Below, piece after piece: positions 26,766 to 35,787 of a stretch of DNA of 35,787 nucleotides. The notes beneath the pieces were generated by a model. That model saw only the letters and a list, made by a program, of their open reading frames with translations, did not search any database and was not told the origin of the DNA. Numbering within the stretch: the stretch's first letter is position 1; each line of letters opens with the position of its first letter. The position numbers and the translations under genes are program-made. Source of the DNA: Nitrososphaerota archaeon (GTDB lineage: Archaea; Thermoproteota; Nitrososphaeria_A; Caldarchaeales; Wolframiiraptoraceae); contig JAGGTD010000026.1 of NCBI GenBank assembly GCA_021163925.1, forward strand, positions 1-35,787, written 5' to 3'.

Positions 26766-27743
26766 TTAAGACGGGGATTTAACTCCTTCGAGGCATAGCT
26801 GGAGTGAGGGCGAGGGCGGAGGCCACATGTAGAGTAGCTCGAAGCTCACCCCGATAGGTCTCATAGATTCACCGCCGAATAATAGGTCGAGGAGGCCCGG
26901 AGGCTTAGGCTTCACCCACCTATATGGAGCCGCTTCAGGTAATCCGGCTAAACGCTTGGCCTCTGAGATCGCCTTATCGAGGTCTCCAACATCGTCCACG
27001 AGCCCGAGTTCTCTCGCCTCTAATCCGAGGTATGGCCTAGCGGTTAAGACCTCGCTCCAATCCTCGATCTTATCGCCCCTCGCCTCCCTAACCCTCTCGA
27101 TAAAGACCTTTGCCGTCGAGTTCACCATAGATTGTAGGATTCTCCTCTCCTCATCGGTCAGCTCTCTATACGGGCTCCCAATATCCTTAAACCTACCGCT
27201 CTTGAAGACCTCGCTTCTCACTCCGAGCTTCTCAGCCAATCCTTGAATGTTGAAGTAGATAGAGACAGCTCCAATAGAGCCCGTCAACGAGGTGGGGGAG
27301 GCTATTATCTCATCGGCGGCCAAGGAGATATAGTATCCACCCGAGGTCCCATACTCCGAGATATACGCCACGACAGGTCTGGTCTCTGAAAGTCTCCTAA
27401 GAATATTGTAGATCTCCTCCGAGGCCGAGGCGCTTCCACCAGGACTGTTGATGTAGAGGACGACGGCCCTCGCATAGGGATCTGCCTCAACCTCCTTGAC
27501 GAGTTCCTCAACATCTTCTGGGGTTAGGGTTGCGCCTAGGATGGAGATCGGAGATTTTTGATAGGCTATGTTTCCAGATAGCTTTATGACGGCCACATAT
27601 CCACCATAGGTCGGCGCGCTCATCCTCGAAATAGCGAGCCATATCCCGGAAACAGCTCCAGCCGTTACTATCGCGGTCACCAAGACTACGAACCAAGTCC
27701 TCCTAAACAATTCCTTCATCTTCTCACAAATCCAGGACTCCAT
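26766..27743 (-). CDS. sppA: Signal peptide peptidase SppA (S49 family)
   Basis: VVLYINSPGGSASASEEIYNIL, YGTSGGYYISLAADEIIASPTSLTGSIGAV; N-terminal TM segment. Confidence 0.92.
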   Translation of the reverse strand: MESWICEKMKELFRRTWFVVLVTAIVTAGAVSGIWLAISRMSAPTYGGYVAVIKLSGNIAYQKSPISILGATLTPEDVEELVKEVEADPYARAVVLYINSPGGSASASEEIYNILRRLSETRPVVAYISEYGTSGGYYISLAADEIIASPTSLTGSIGAVSIYFNIQGLAEKLGVRSEVFKSGRFKDIGSPYRELTDEERRILQSMVNSTAKVFIERVREARGDKIEDWSEVLTARPYLGLEARELGLVDDVGDLDKAISEAKRLAGLPEAAPYRWVKPKPPGLLDLLFGGESMRPIGVSFELLYMWPPPSPSLQLCLEGVKSPS

Positions 27744-27832
27744 GAGATCTCCTAAAACCTTTTTCCGGCCGGCTAAGAGGTAAGATATGGGAGATCCGCG
27801 TGAGATGGGCTCAACATTAAGCTTGGGATAGA

Positions 27833-28420
27833 GTGTCGGCTTTAGGATTAAGAGATAGAATCGGCATACCTTTCAAGCCTGAGGAGGAAGTGCGTAAACT
27901 TGGCCTCAAAGAAGGGCAAAAAGTATTGGATTATGGATGCGGCATCGGCTCTTACACCTTTCCAGCTGCCAGACTGGTGGGTGATAGGGGGAGGGTCTAC
28001 GCCTCGGATAGAGAGCCATTAGCCAAAGGCACGGGAGAAGGGCTTCCACAATATAGAGACAATATTATCTGACCTGGATACCGGATTGCCTGACGAAAGT
28101 GTTGATGTGATCTTGCTATATGGGGTGCTACCTGAAATCAAGCACAAGGAGCCGTTGCTAAGAGAGTTGTATAGAGTTTTAAAGCCAAGTGGACATCTCT
28201 CTACCCGCTTTTGCTTTCCATGAAGAAGGAGAGAATCCTAGAACTCATGGAGAAAAAGAATCTGTTCCCTTTAAAGGAGCAAAAAGGTCACATGCTTAAC
28301 TTCTCCAAGAGAAACGGCAAGGGGCCATGGAGTCCGGTAAAGCTCTTTCCTAAAAGCCTTGAAATCCGGCGGTCATCCCATAAGATTCTAGAAGTCTTAC
28401 TCGGCTTCGAAATTCCTTGA
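27833..28420 (+). pseudogene. SAM-dependent methyltransferase, degenerate (frameshifts and small internal deletion)
   Basis: 27833..28072 encodes VLDYGCGIGSYTFPAARLVGDRGRVYASDREPLA. Another frame gives AREKGFHNIETILSDLDTGLPDESVDVILLYGVLPEIKHKEPLLRELYRVLKPSGHLST. A third segment from 28211 gives MKKERILELMEKKNLFPLKEQKGHMLNFSKR. Confidence 0.85.
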
Positions 28421-28461
28421 AGCGATAAATACAGGTCTATGGGTGGCATCTTGAGTAGGAG

Positions 28462-29094
28462 ATGAGGTTCCCATTCTTCAAGCAGGAGAGGAGGGTTGAG
28501 GAGAGGCCGAGAGACTTCAGGGTCATAAGCCCTAGGATCGTAGACATCTTAACCCACTTAAAGGTTCAAGCCGAGAAGCTGAAGAGAACCTATCATAGGC
28601 TCTTGGCGAGGGATAAGGAACTCTTCGAGGCATGCGTTAGAGCCGAGCAGGAGCTTGATAGAGATAGGGCGACCATCTACGCAAACGAGATAGCTCAATT
28701 GAGGAAGATGTCTAGAACGATTCTGAAGAGCCAGATATCGCTTGAGAAGGTGATCCTGAGGCTTGAGACTATAAGGGACTTTGGAGACGTTATGAACGTC
28801 CTCGCACCCGCCACAAAGATAATCAGGAGGATTCAATCGGATCTAAGCGGGCTCGTTCCAGAAGTTGCGCATAATTTGAGGATGGTGGATGAGATGCTTG
28901 AGGGAGTCATGGTCGAGGCTGGAAACGTGACTGGAGCAACCGTCTCCGTGATGGTGGCGGACAGCGAGGCGAGGAGAATCCTTGAAGAGGCCTCTGAGAT
29001 AGCTGCTCAGAGGATGAGCAACCAGTTTCCAGAGCTCCCAGAGCCCTTAAAGACCGATGAGAAAAGCCAGGTGAGCAGGGATAACGTAATCTAA
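28462..29094 (+). CDS. ESCRT-III / Snf7-like protein (CdvB family)
   Basis: 210 aa, helical and charged, with Snf7-like pattern (ILTHLKVQAEKLKRTYHRLLARDKELFEACVRA..., NEIAQLRKMSRTILKSQISLEKVILRLETIRDFGDVMNVLAPATKIIRRI) and acidic/Pro-rich tail. Confidence 0.85.
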   Translation: MRFPFFKQERRVEERPRDFRVISPRIVDILTHLKVQAEKLKRTYHRLLARDKELFEACVRAEQELDRDRATIYANEIAQLRKMSRTILKSQISLEKVILRLETIRDFGDVMNVLAPATKIIRRIQSDLSGLVPEVAHNLRMVDEMLEGVMVEAGNVTGATVSVMVADSEARRILEEASEIAAQRMSNQFPELPEPLKTDEKSQVSRDNVI

Positions 29095-29209
29095 GACGCG
29101 CATCGAAGCCTGAACACCCCCATTTCTTGACGATTTTGGCGTGGTGGAGAATCCGCGCTGGGCTTAGAGGGTAAAGGCGATAAGAGACTAAATCCAGGTT
29201 ATTTACGCC

Positions 29210-29590
29210 ATGTATAAGGTGAACGTCAGGCATGTTGAGAAGGTTCCGGTCGCGAAGGAAACCTATAAGGGGAAGAGGATATGGGCTCAATACCTGATAA
29301 CCGATAAGCAAGGAGCCAAGAAATTTCATATGAGAATCTTCACGATCGAACCTCACGAATCCACCCCACCAGACCAGCACATCTATGAGCATGAGGTGTT
29401 CGTCTTAAAGGGTAGGGGAAGGCTCTTGACGGCCAAGGACGGTGACCGGAGGGAGGTGGAGATAGGGGAGGGAGACGCCATATTCATAGAATCGAACGAG
29501 ATACATCAATTCTTCAACGACTATGATGAGCCCTTGATCTTCTTATGCATTAAGGGAGCTCCAGAAATTTACCGAGAGCGTGAGGAATGA
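29210..29590 (+). CDS. Cupin-domain protein
   Basis: FTIEPHESTPPDQHIYEHEVFVLKGRGRLLTAKDGDRREVEIGEGDAIFIESNEIHQFFN matches the two cupin motifs. Confidence 0.9.
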   Translation: MYKVNVRHVEKVPVAKETYKGKRIWAQYLITDKQGAKKFHMRIFTIEPHESTPPDQHIYEHEVFVLKGRGRLLTAKDGDRREVEIGEGDAIFIESNEIHQFFNDYDEPLIFLCIKGAPEIYREREE

Positions 29591-29629
29591 TTAGTAAGAT
29601 TAATTACGTGAATTGATCAATCAAATTCG

Positions 29630-30313
29630 ATGAATCTATCCGAATACGAGCTTAGAGAAAAGCTTTTGAAGATTGCGAGGAAGTGTCTCCGATATAGGCT
29701 TATGGCGGGGACTTGGGGGAATCTGAGCGCGAGACTTGACCGTGAGAAGGTGCTGATAACTCCGAGCGGATATGAGAAGACGGCCCTTAAGCCCGAAGAC
29801 CTCCTCCTCATGGATCTCGATGGAAATATCTTGAGAGGAGATCTAAAGCCCACGATCGAGACGAGCATGCACCTCGAGATCTATAAGGCTAGAGATGATG
29901 TGAACGCGGTGATCCACACGCACTCGCCTTACGCTATGATGTTATCCGTCATAAATGAGCCTATTCCAGTCTTAACGGTCGAGTTCGCCTCAGCGGTGGG
30001 CCACGAGGTTCCCGTGACGGAACTCGCCTTACCTGGAACCAAGGATTTAGCGGATGAGGTGGTGAGGGCCCTTGGAGAGGATAAGATGGCGGTCTTGATG
30101 AGGAATCATGGAGTCGTCGCGGTTGGAGGGAGCTTAGAGGAGGCATATAATGTCGCGATCTTGGTGGAGGAGGAGTCTAGGACGTATTTCTGGGCCATGC
30201 TTCTCGGAAGAGGTGAGGTGGGTAGGATGCCGGCGGAACTTGTTGAGAGGATGAGGAGATTCTTCAGAGAGGATTATGGGCAGGAGGGGAGAATAGTCTT
30301 AGACCTCGAATGA
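29630..30313 (+). CDS. Class II aldolase/adducin family protein (L-fuculose-phosphate aldolase-like)
   Basis: MAGTWGNLSARLDREKVLITPSGYEK, VNAVIHTHSPYAMMLSV, AVLMRNHGVVAVGGSLEEAYNVAILVEEE. Confidence 0.9.
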   Translation: MNLSEYELREKLLKIARKCLRYRLMAGTWGNLSARLDREKVLITPSGYEKTALKPEDLLLMDLDGNILRGDLKPTIETSMHLEIYKARDDVNAVIHTHSPYAMMLSVINEPIPVLTVEFASAVGHEVPVTELALPGTKDLADEVVRALGEDKMAVLMRNHGVVAVGGSLEEAYNVAILVEEESRTYFWAMLLGRGEVGRMPAELVERMRRFFREDYGQEGRIVLDLE

Positions 30314-30382
30314 TGAAGGAGAATCTAACGCGATGAAAACTTATCTTAACCCACTAAACGCTATAATCGAGGTGTAATCTAA

Positions 30383-31420
30383 TTGAAGGCCGCGGTCTTC
30401 TATGGTCCTGGAGATCTGAGGGTTGAGGAGGTTGAGAAGCCGAAGCCCGGTCCGGGAGAGATCCTCGTAAAGACCTCGGTGGCCTTAACGTGTGGAACCG
30501 ATCTGAAGACTTATCTTAGAGGTTATCCATTCACGAAGCCTCCGCTGATAATGGGCCATGAGTATACTGGAGTAGTCGAGGAGGTTGGGGAGGGTGTGGA
30601 TTGGGTTAAGCCAGGAGATAGGATAGTGACGGTTAACTCCGCTCCATGCGGCTATTGCATCTACTGCAAGCTCGGCAAGCCAAATCTATGCGAGAGGCTT
30701 ATGGATCAGATAATAGGATTCACGGTCGATGGAGCTTATGCAGAATACGTTAAAGTCCCTCCAAGGGTGGCCAGATTCAACCTATACCACGTGGCTGAGG
30801 ATGTCGAGCCCGTTGAGGCGGCGCTACTCGAACCATTTTCATGCGTAGTCAGAGGCCAGAGACTGATAAAAATAGACCTCGGCGACACCGTGGCGATAAT
30901 CGGGGCAGGGCCGATAGGGTTGATGCACCTCCTCCTAGCCCAAGCCTCGGGATCCAAGAAGACCATAATCATCGATATCAGCCCAGATAGATTGAAGTTT
31001 GCGGAGAGGCTTGGAGCGGATGTCACGATAAATAATCGAGAGGAGAACGCGGTCGAGAGGGTTAGGGAGGAGACTAATGGTATCGGGGCGGATGTGGTGA
31101 TAGAGGCGGTTGGAAGGGTCGAGACATGGGAGCAGAGCCTAAGCCTAGCTAGGAGGGGTGGAAAGATACTTTTATTCGGCGGATGCCCCTCTGGAACCAA
31201 GGCATCCTTCGATACATACATGATCCACTATGGAGAACTGACGATTCAGGGATCATTCCACCTAACCCCGCAAGATGTCTTGAAGGCCATGAGGATTATA
31301 GAGTCGAAGAAGCTCCCATTGAAGAAGTTGATAACAAGGGAGGCGAGGCTGGACGAGATCGTCGAGATGTTCAACAGGATAAGGCAGGGGAAGGAGCTTA
31401 AGGTTGCGATAAGGTTCTAG
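30383..31420 (+). CDS. Zinc-dependent (sorbitol/threonine-type) alcohol dehydrogenase
   Basis: GHEYTGVVEEVGEGVDWVKPGDRI, CGYCIYCKLGKPNLC structural Zn, VAIIGAGPIGLMHLLLAQ. Confidence 0.92.
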   Translation: MKAAVFYGPGDLRVEEVEKPKPGPGEILVKTSVALTCGTDLKTYLRGYPFTKPPLIMGHEYTGVVEEVGEGVDWVKPGDRIVTVNSAPCGYCIYCKLGKPNLCERLMDQIIGFTVDGAYAEYVKVPPRVARFNLYHVAEDVEPVEAALLEPFSCVVRGQRLIKIDLGDTVAIIGAGPIGLMHLLLAQASGSKKTIIIDISPDRLKFAERLGADVTINNREENAVERVREETNGIGADVVIEAVGRVETWEQSLSLARRGGKILLFGGCPSGTKASFDTYMIHYGELTIQGSFHLTPQDVLKAMRIIESKKLPLKKLITREARLDEIVEMFNRIRQGKELKVAIRF

Positions 31421-31486
31421 AGGACTCTTTGAGGTCCTAAGGCATCTTTAGAATTCACGTGGATGGAGATGTATTTGTCAACGAGG

Positions 31487-32509
31487 TTAGGCGACTATCA
31501 TCACCTTCATGCTCTTATGGGGATCGTGTGCGATCCTGAACGCCTCGCCGATCTCGCTAAGCTTAAACCTATGGGTTATCAAGTCGCTGAACCTAACCAC
31601 CCCGCTCGATATAAGCCGTAGAGCTAGATTCGTCTCAAGCTCTGAGGTTGAGTAGCTGGTGACTATGTTTATCTCGTTTAGGAAGATGTATGAGAAGTCG
31701 AGCAGCGCCTTCTCACCCTTCTCCGGAGCTCCAAATATTAGGAGTATCCCGCCCTTCCTCAAGGTGCTTAGGGCTGTGGGCAAGGCTTTAACGGATGGGG
31801 TTGTCAGCACGGCTATATCCACACCTCTTCCATCGGTCTCCCTCTTACATGCTTCAGCGAAGTCCTCCTCTTTTGGATTTAGGGCCACATCGGCTCCAAT
31901 CCGCTTAGCGAAGTCTATCCTGAAGGGAACCAGATCTGCGGCAGCTATGAAGGATGCTCCGAAAGCTTTGAAGAGTTTTATGAAGATCGCCCCCATCGGG
32001 CCGACGCCGGTTATCGAGACGCTCATCCCCGGCTTGAAACCACTTCTCTTAACGCCCTTCAACCCACATCCAACAGGCTCGATGAAGATCGCCTCCTCAT
32101 CGCTGACATGGTCGGGTATCTTGAGGACAGCTCCCCGCTCAACGTTCACCCTGGGAACCTTGAAGTATTCCGCGAATCCACATGGGATTATTGTAGTCTT
32201 CAGGAAGAGTGGACACATGGTATAGTTTCCATGATGGCAGTAGTAGCATTTCCCACAAAAAACGTGATGATGGGCGAACACTCTCTCCCCGACTGCATAG
32301 CCTTTAGCCTTGGAATCGACTATGGTTCCGACAACCTCATGGCCCAGCATCGGAGGGGTTACGGGCTTACCATATACCTTCTCTAGATCGGTTCCACAGA
32401 TCCCACAAGCTCTCATCTTCACTAATAGCTCGTCATCATCGATCTTGGGAACCTCAACCTCCCTAAGCTCAACAACGCCACTACCTGGAGCGGAGTAAGC
32501 CGCCTTCAA
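31487..32509 (-). CDS. Zinc-binding medium-chain alcohol dehydrogenase
   Basis: CGICGTDLEKVYGKPVTPPMLGHEVVGTIV, CGKCYYCHHGNYTMC, SITGVGPMGAIFIKLFKAFGA; 4-bp overlap with the E2 gene. Confidence 0.92.
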   Translation of the reverse strand: MKAAYSAPGSGVVELREVEVPKIDDDELLVKMRACGICGTDLEKVYGKPVTPPMLGHEVVGTIVDSKAKGYAVGERVFAHHHVFCGKCYYCHHGNYTMCPLFLKTTIIPCGFAEYFKVPRVNVERGAVLKIPDHVSDEEAIFIEPVGCGLKGVKRSGFKPGMSVSITGVGPMGAIFIKLFKAFGASFIAAADLVPFRIDFAKRIGADVALNPKEEDFAEACKRETDGRGVDIAVLTTPSVKALPTALSTLRKGGILLIFGAPEKGEKALLDFSYIFLNEINIVTSYSTSELETNLALRLISSGVVRFSDLITHRFKLSEIGEAFRIAHDPHKSMKVMIVA

Positions 32510-33612
32510 GGTTCAAGCTCCTCAGGATTCTCAAGAAAGCTCTTTATGGTTTGGAGGAATCTGGCGGCTGGCGCACCATCCACCAGCCTATGGTCGAAGA
32601 CTAGGGTTAGGTGGCCGATATGCTTCAATCTAACCTCACCTTCCTCAGTTAGAAATGGTTGAGGCTTGACCGTTCCAAGCGCTAGGATCGCGGCGTCGGG
32701 CGGATTGATTATCGGGGTGAAGTAGGCTACTCCTAGAGCTCCGAGGTTTGTGACGGTGAAGCTGTGGCCCGACTGCTCGGCGACGGTTATCTCACCCCTC
32801 TTACCCCTCTCAGCGAAGCCGTCGATTATCTCGGTGAGCTCCTTCAACGTCTTCTTGTCCGCCTCCTTAATGACTGGAGCCATCAACCCCTTAGGCGTAT
32901 CGACTCCAACCGCTATGTTCACCGACTCGTGGTAGATCAGCTCATCACCCTCGAGGGTTACATTTATCTCTGGATGCTTCTTCAAGGCCAAGGCCACAGC
33001 CTTAACCGCGTATGCTGTGAACGACGGCCTACCCTTAGCCTTTCTATGCTCGAGAAGTTTGTCCGCATCAAACTCCATGGTTAAGGCGACTGGCAGAGCT
33101 TCATGGAATCCTGGGCTAAGCCTCCTAGCTATCGCCCTCCTGACCCCGGCGAATGGAACTCTCTTAACTTTTTCCTCGACGACCTCCGCCTTTGGAGAGA
33201 TCTCTGGAGCCGCGATCCCATGTTCTCTAGCATATTTGATGACATCATCCCTCGTTATCCTACCACCAGGCCCTGTCCCCTTAACCTCCTCCAAAGATAT
33301 TCCCAGCTCTCTTGCAAGCCTCCTCGCAGCTGGGCTCGCCTTTATCCTGAGCTTGGGCTTAACCTTAGCTGGGACCTCGGCCTCCTCTATTATCGCTATG
33401 GCCTCTCCAACCTTAGCGATCTCACCAGCTTTCTTTAGGATTTTGACGAGCTTGCCCGTGTATGGCGACTCAACCTCGAATGTCGTCTTCTCACCCTCAA
33501 CCACCAAAACGGCCTCCCCCTTACTCACATCCTCGCCCTCCTTCTTCAACCACTCAACTATTCTACCCTCCTCCATCACTGGGTCGAGTCTAGGCATCTT
33601 GAGCTCGGCCAT
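32506..33612 (-). CDS. 2-oxoacid dehydrogenase dihydrolipoamide acyltransferase (E2)
   Basis: Lipoyl domain VVEGEKTTFEVESPYTGKLVKIL, E3/E1-binding SPAARRLARELGISLEEVKGTGPGGRITRDDV, catalytic LVFDHRLVDGAPAARFL. Confidence 0.95.
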   Translation of the reverse strand: MAELKMPRLDPVMEEGRIVEWLKKEGEDVSKGEAVLVVEGEKTTFEVESPYTGKLVKILKKAGEIAKVGEAIAIIEEAEVPAKVKPKLRIKASPAARRLARELGISLEEVKGTGPGGRITRDDVIKYAREHGIAAPEISPKAEVVEEKVKRVPFAGVRRAIARRLSPGFHEALPVALTMEFDADKLLEHRKAKGRPSFTAYAVKAVALALKKHPEINVTLEGDELIYHESVNIAVGVDTPKGLMAPVIKEADKKTLKELTEIIDGFAERGKRGEITVAEQSGHSFTVTNLGALGVAYFTPIINPPDAAILALGTVKPQPFLTEEGEVRLKHIGHLTLVFDHRLVDGAPAARFLQTIKSFLENPEELEP

Positions 33613-33613
33613 C

Positions 33614-34600
33614 TCACTCCACCAACCCCTTAACCGCCTTAACTATCTTATCGGCGTCGACCATATACTGTTTCTCAAGCTGTGGTGAGAACGGTATCGG
33701 TAGCGGCGGAGAGTTCACCCTAATTATCGGAGCATCTAGATAGTCGAAGGCGAACTCGCTGATATATGCTGAGACCTCGGCCGATATGCCGCATGTCTTG
33801 ACGCTGTCATCCGCTATGACCAGCCTATTCGTCTTCATGACGGATTTAACGATGGTGTCATAGTCCATTGGCTGGATGGTCATTAAGTCTATCACCTCTG
33901 CGCTTATACCCTCCTCCGCCAATCTATCGGCGGCCTTCAAAGCCTCGACAACGGTTCTAGCAACGGCGACTATCGTCACATCATCTCCCTCACGCTTAAC
34001 ATCACACTTACCCAAGGGTATCAGATACTCGTCTTCTGGAACCGGTCCCTTCAACCTATAGAGGACTCCAGACTCTATGAAGAGGACTGGATCATCATCC
34101 CTAATAGCTGACTTCAACAACCCCTTCGCATCCCTCGGGGTTCCGGGCAAGACCACCTTTATCCCAGGTGATTGGAGGAAGCACGCGGCCAAGAATTGGC
34201 TGTGCTGGCATCCATGAGCTCTTCCCAAGCTATATTGTGATCTTATAACCATTGGAAGCTTCACCTGTCCACCGCTCATGAACCTCGTTTTCGCGGCATG
34301 GGTTATGATCATGTCGGTTGCGATGGTTAGGAAGTCGACATACATTATCTCGGCCACTGGTCTAAGCCCCATCAAGGCGGCTCCTATCGCTGTCCCAGCT
34401 ATCGCGGCCTCCGAGATCGGCGTATCCAAGACCCTCTCAGGCCCAAACTCCTCCAATAATCCCTTAGTCACCCTATAGACTCCTCCAAGGACTCCCACAT
34501 CTTCTCCGAAGACTATCACCCTATCATCTCTCCTCATCTCCTCTTTCAGCGCCTCGTTCAGCGCCTCGGCATAGCTTAGCTCCCTAACGCCACTCTCCAT
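33614..34600 (-). CDS. 2-oxoacid dehydrogenase E1 beta subunit
   Basis: LSYAEALNEALKEEMRRDDRVIVFGEDVGVLGGVYRVTKGL...DTPISEAAIAGTAIGAALMGLRPVAEIMYVDF. ORF extends to 34621; ATG at 34600 chosen. Confidence 0.95.
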   Translation of the reverse strand: MESGVRELSYAEALNEALKEEMRRDDRVIVFGEDVGVLGGVYRVTKGLLEEFGPERVLDTPISEAAIAGTAIGAALMGLRPVAEIMYVDFLTIATDMIITHAAKTRFMSGGQVKLPMVIRSQYSLGRAHGCQHSQFLAACFLQSPGIKVVLPGTPRDAKGLLKSAIRDDDPVLFIESGVLYRLKGPVPEDEYLIPLGKCDVKREGDDVTIVAVARTVVEALKAADRLAEEGISAEVIDLMTIQPMDYDTIVKSVMKTNRLVIADDSVKTCGISAEVSAYISEFAFDYLDAPIIRVNSPPLPIPFSPQLEKQYMVDADKIVKAVKGLVE

Positions 34601-35636
34601 ATCTCGCACCCCCGCTAACATAGAGGTAATCCCATAGCTCGTCGAATGGCATGACCGGAGCCTCTTCAGCCTCCTTAACCGCCTCCTCTAGAGTCGAGGC
34701 TATCTCCTCATCCCATCTCCTAAACTCGTCTTCAGAGATTATCCCGAGGCTCTTGAGCTTCTTGAAGAACCTATCTATGGGATCCCTCTTCATCCAGAAC
34801 TCGACCTCATCCTTCGGCCTATACCAAGCCGTATCATAGACCCCATGCCCCTTCTTCCTATAGGTCCTACACTCGATGAACGCAGGCCCATTACCCGATC
34901 GAATATGCTCAACCGCCTTACTGGCCGCATAGTAGACCGCGACCACATCATTCCCATCCTCGACGAGGAACGATCTTATCCCATAACATGCCCCTCTAGC
35001 CGCTATACTCTCACCAGCAAACGACTTCCTATGCGGAACAGATAACGCATATTGATTATTCTCGCATACGAATAGTATTGGTAGCTTCCAGACCGCCGCC
35101 AAATTAACTCCTTCATTAAATGCTCCGGTGTTCGCCGCCCCATCCCCGAAGAAGACGGCCGCTATCCTATCCTCCTTCCTATACTTCAAGGCCAATCCAA
35201 CTCCACAGGCTATCGGTATACCGCTCCCAACGATCGCGGTGGCCATCGGGATATTGTGCTCGACGCTTAGGGCTGAATGCATGCTCCCACTCAACCCCTT
35301 ACAGGTTCCCGTGATCTTCCCGAAGAGCTCGGCCATCAAAGCCTTCATCGAGACTCCTCTAGCGATCGCATGGCCATGGCCCCTATAGGTAGAGACTATA
35401 ACGTCATCCTCTCTAAGAGCTTTTATAACCCCGACCGCAATCGCCTCTTCACCGAGATAAAGGTGCGCAGGCCCTATAAGCTTCCCCTCCACCAAGAACA
35501 ATCTCTCAACCATCTCCTCAAATCTCCTAGCCTCAAGCATCTTCCTAAGCATCCATCTAAGCCTTTCATCAGTGAGCCCGAGCTCACGATACTTATTGAC
35601 AGGCACCTCCTCAATGACTTCGATCAACGGATCCAT
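34584..35636 (-). CDS. 2-oxoacid dehydrogenase E1 alpha subunit
   Basis: LLEARRFEEMVERLF-type start, TPP motif GDGAANTGAFNEGVNLAAVWKLPILFVCENNQYALS, YRKKGHGVYD. ORF extends to 35705; ATG at 35636 is plausible. Confidence 0.94.
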   Translation of the reverse strand: MDPLIEVIEEVPVNKYRELGLTDERLRWMLRKMLEARRFEEMVERLFLVEGKLIGPAHLYLGEEAIAVGVIKALREDDVIVSTYRGHGHAIARGVSMKALMAELFGKITGTCKGLSGSMHSALSVEHNIPMATAIVGSGIPIACGVGLALKYRKEDRIAAVFFGDGAANTGAFNEGVNLAAVWKLPILFVCENNQYALSVPHRKSFAGESIAARGACYGIRSFLVEDGNDVVAVYYAASKAVEHIRSGNGPAFIECRTYRKKGHGVYDTAWYRPKDEVEFWMKRDPIDRFFKKLKSLGIISEDEFRRWDEEIASTLEEAVKEAEEAPVMPFDELWDYLYVSGGARYGEWR

Positions 35637-35787
35637 GGCGATAATAATCATGAAAAGGGATGGTAATAACTTATTCTTTTCTTTCACTTGATCGCTTTGC
35701 GACATGTAATTCTATTTTAAATTCATCGAAACTACCGTATGCGCGACCTTAAATATCTGAAAGCGGCGGGCTCAATAAATAACATGA

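Noticed and set aside
29095-29209. Possible small RNA in the gap between CdvB-like and cupin genes
   Set aside because: No convincing C/D or H/ACA box arrangement or tRNA-like cloverleaf could be seen by eye.
31659-32225. 188 aa plus-strand ORF opposite the Zn-dehydrogenase
   Set aside because: Antisense shadow of a clear MDR alcohol dehydrogenase.
33017-33688. 223 aa plus-strand ORF opposite the E2 gene
   Set aside because: Ser/Leu-rich antisense shadow ORF of a well-identified E2 acyltransferase.

Overview
The window is a gene-dense archaeal chromosome segment, most likely from a TACK-type lineage (RpoD/RpoN subunits, L18e/L13/S9/S2, an ESCRT-III/CdvB homologue, archaeal mevalonate enzymes). 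Its backbone is an archaeal information-processing cluster (rpoD, rpl18e, rpl13, rps9, rpoN, eno, rps2). All four post-mevalonate enzymes of the archaeal phosphomevalonate-dehydratase pathway are present: UbiD-type decarboxylase, aconitase-X large and small subunits, isopentenyl phosphate kinase and mevalonate kinase. There is also a purB-purA-guaB operon, a 2-oxoacid dehydrogenase E1a-E1b-E2 operon, and a PTS island (Gat-type EIIA, EIIB and EIIC, HPr, a winged-helix protein and an Enzyme I). Three signals stand out. (1) The PTS Enzyme I is only the N-terminal phosphohistidine half (248 aa). It has no PEP-binding C-terminal domain, although every visible phospho-acceptor motif in the chain is intact. 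(2) A 110-bp imperfect tandem duplication frameshifts the aconitase-X small subunit. All 10 differences between the copies are synonymous, which points to a strain-chimera assembly or inter-strain recombination rather than decay in place. (3) A degenerate SAM-methyltransferase carries multiple frameshifts. Several perfect inverted repeats lie in divergent promoter regions. No tRNA, rRNA, CRISPR array or transposase was recognised. Identifications come from reading the translations; no database search was run.
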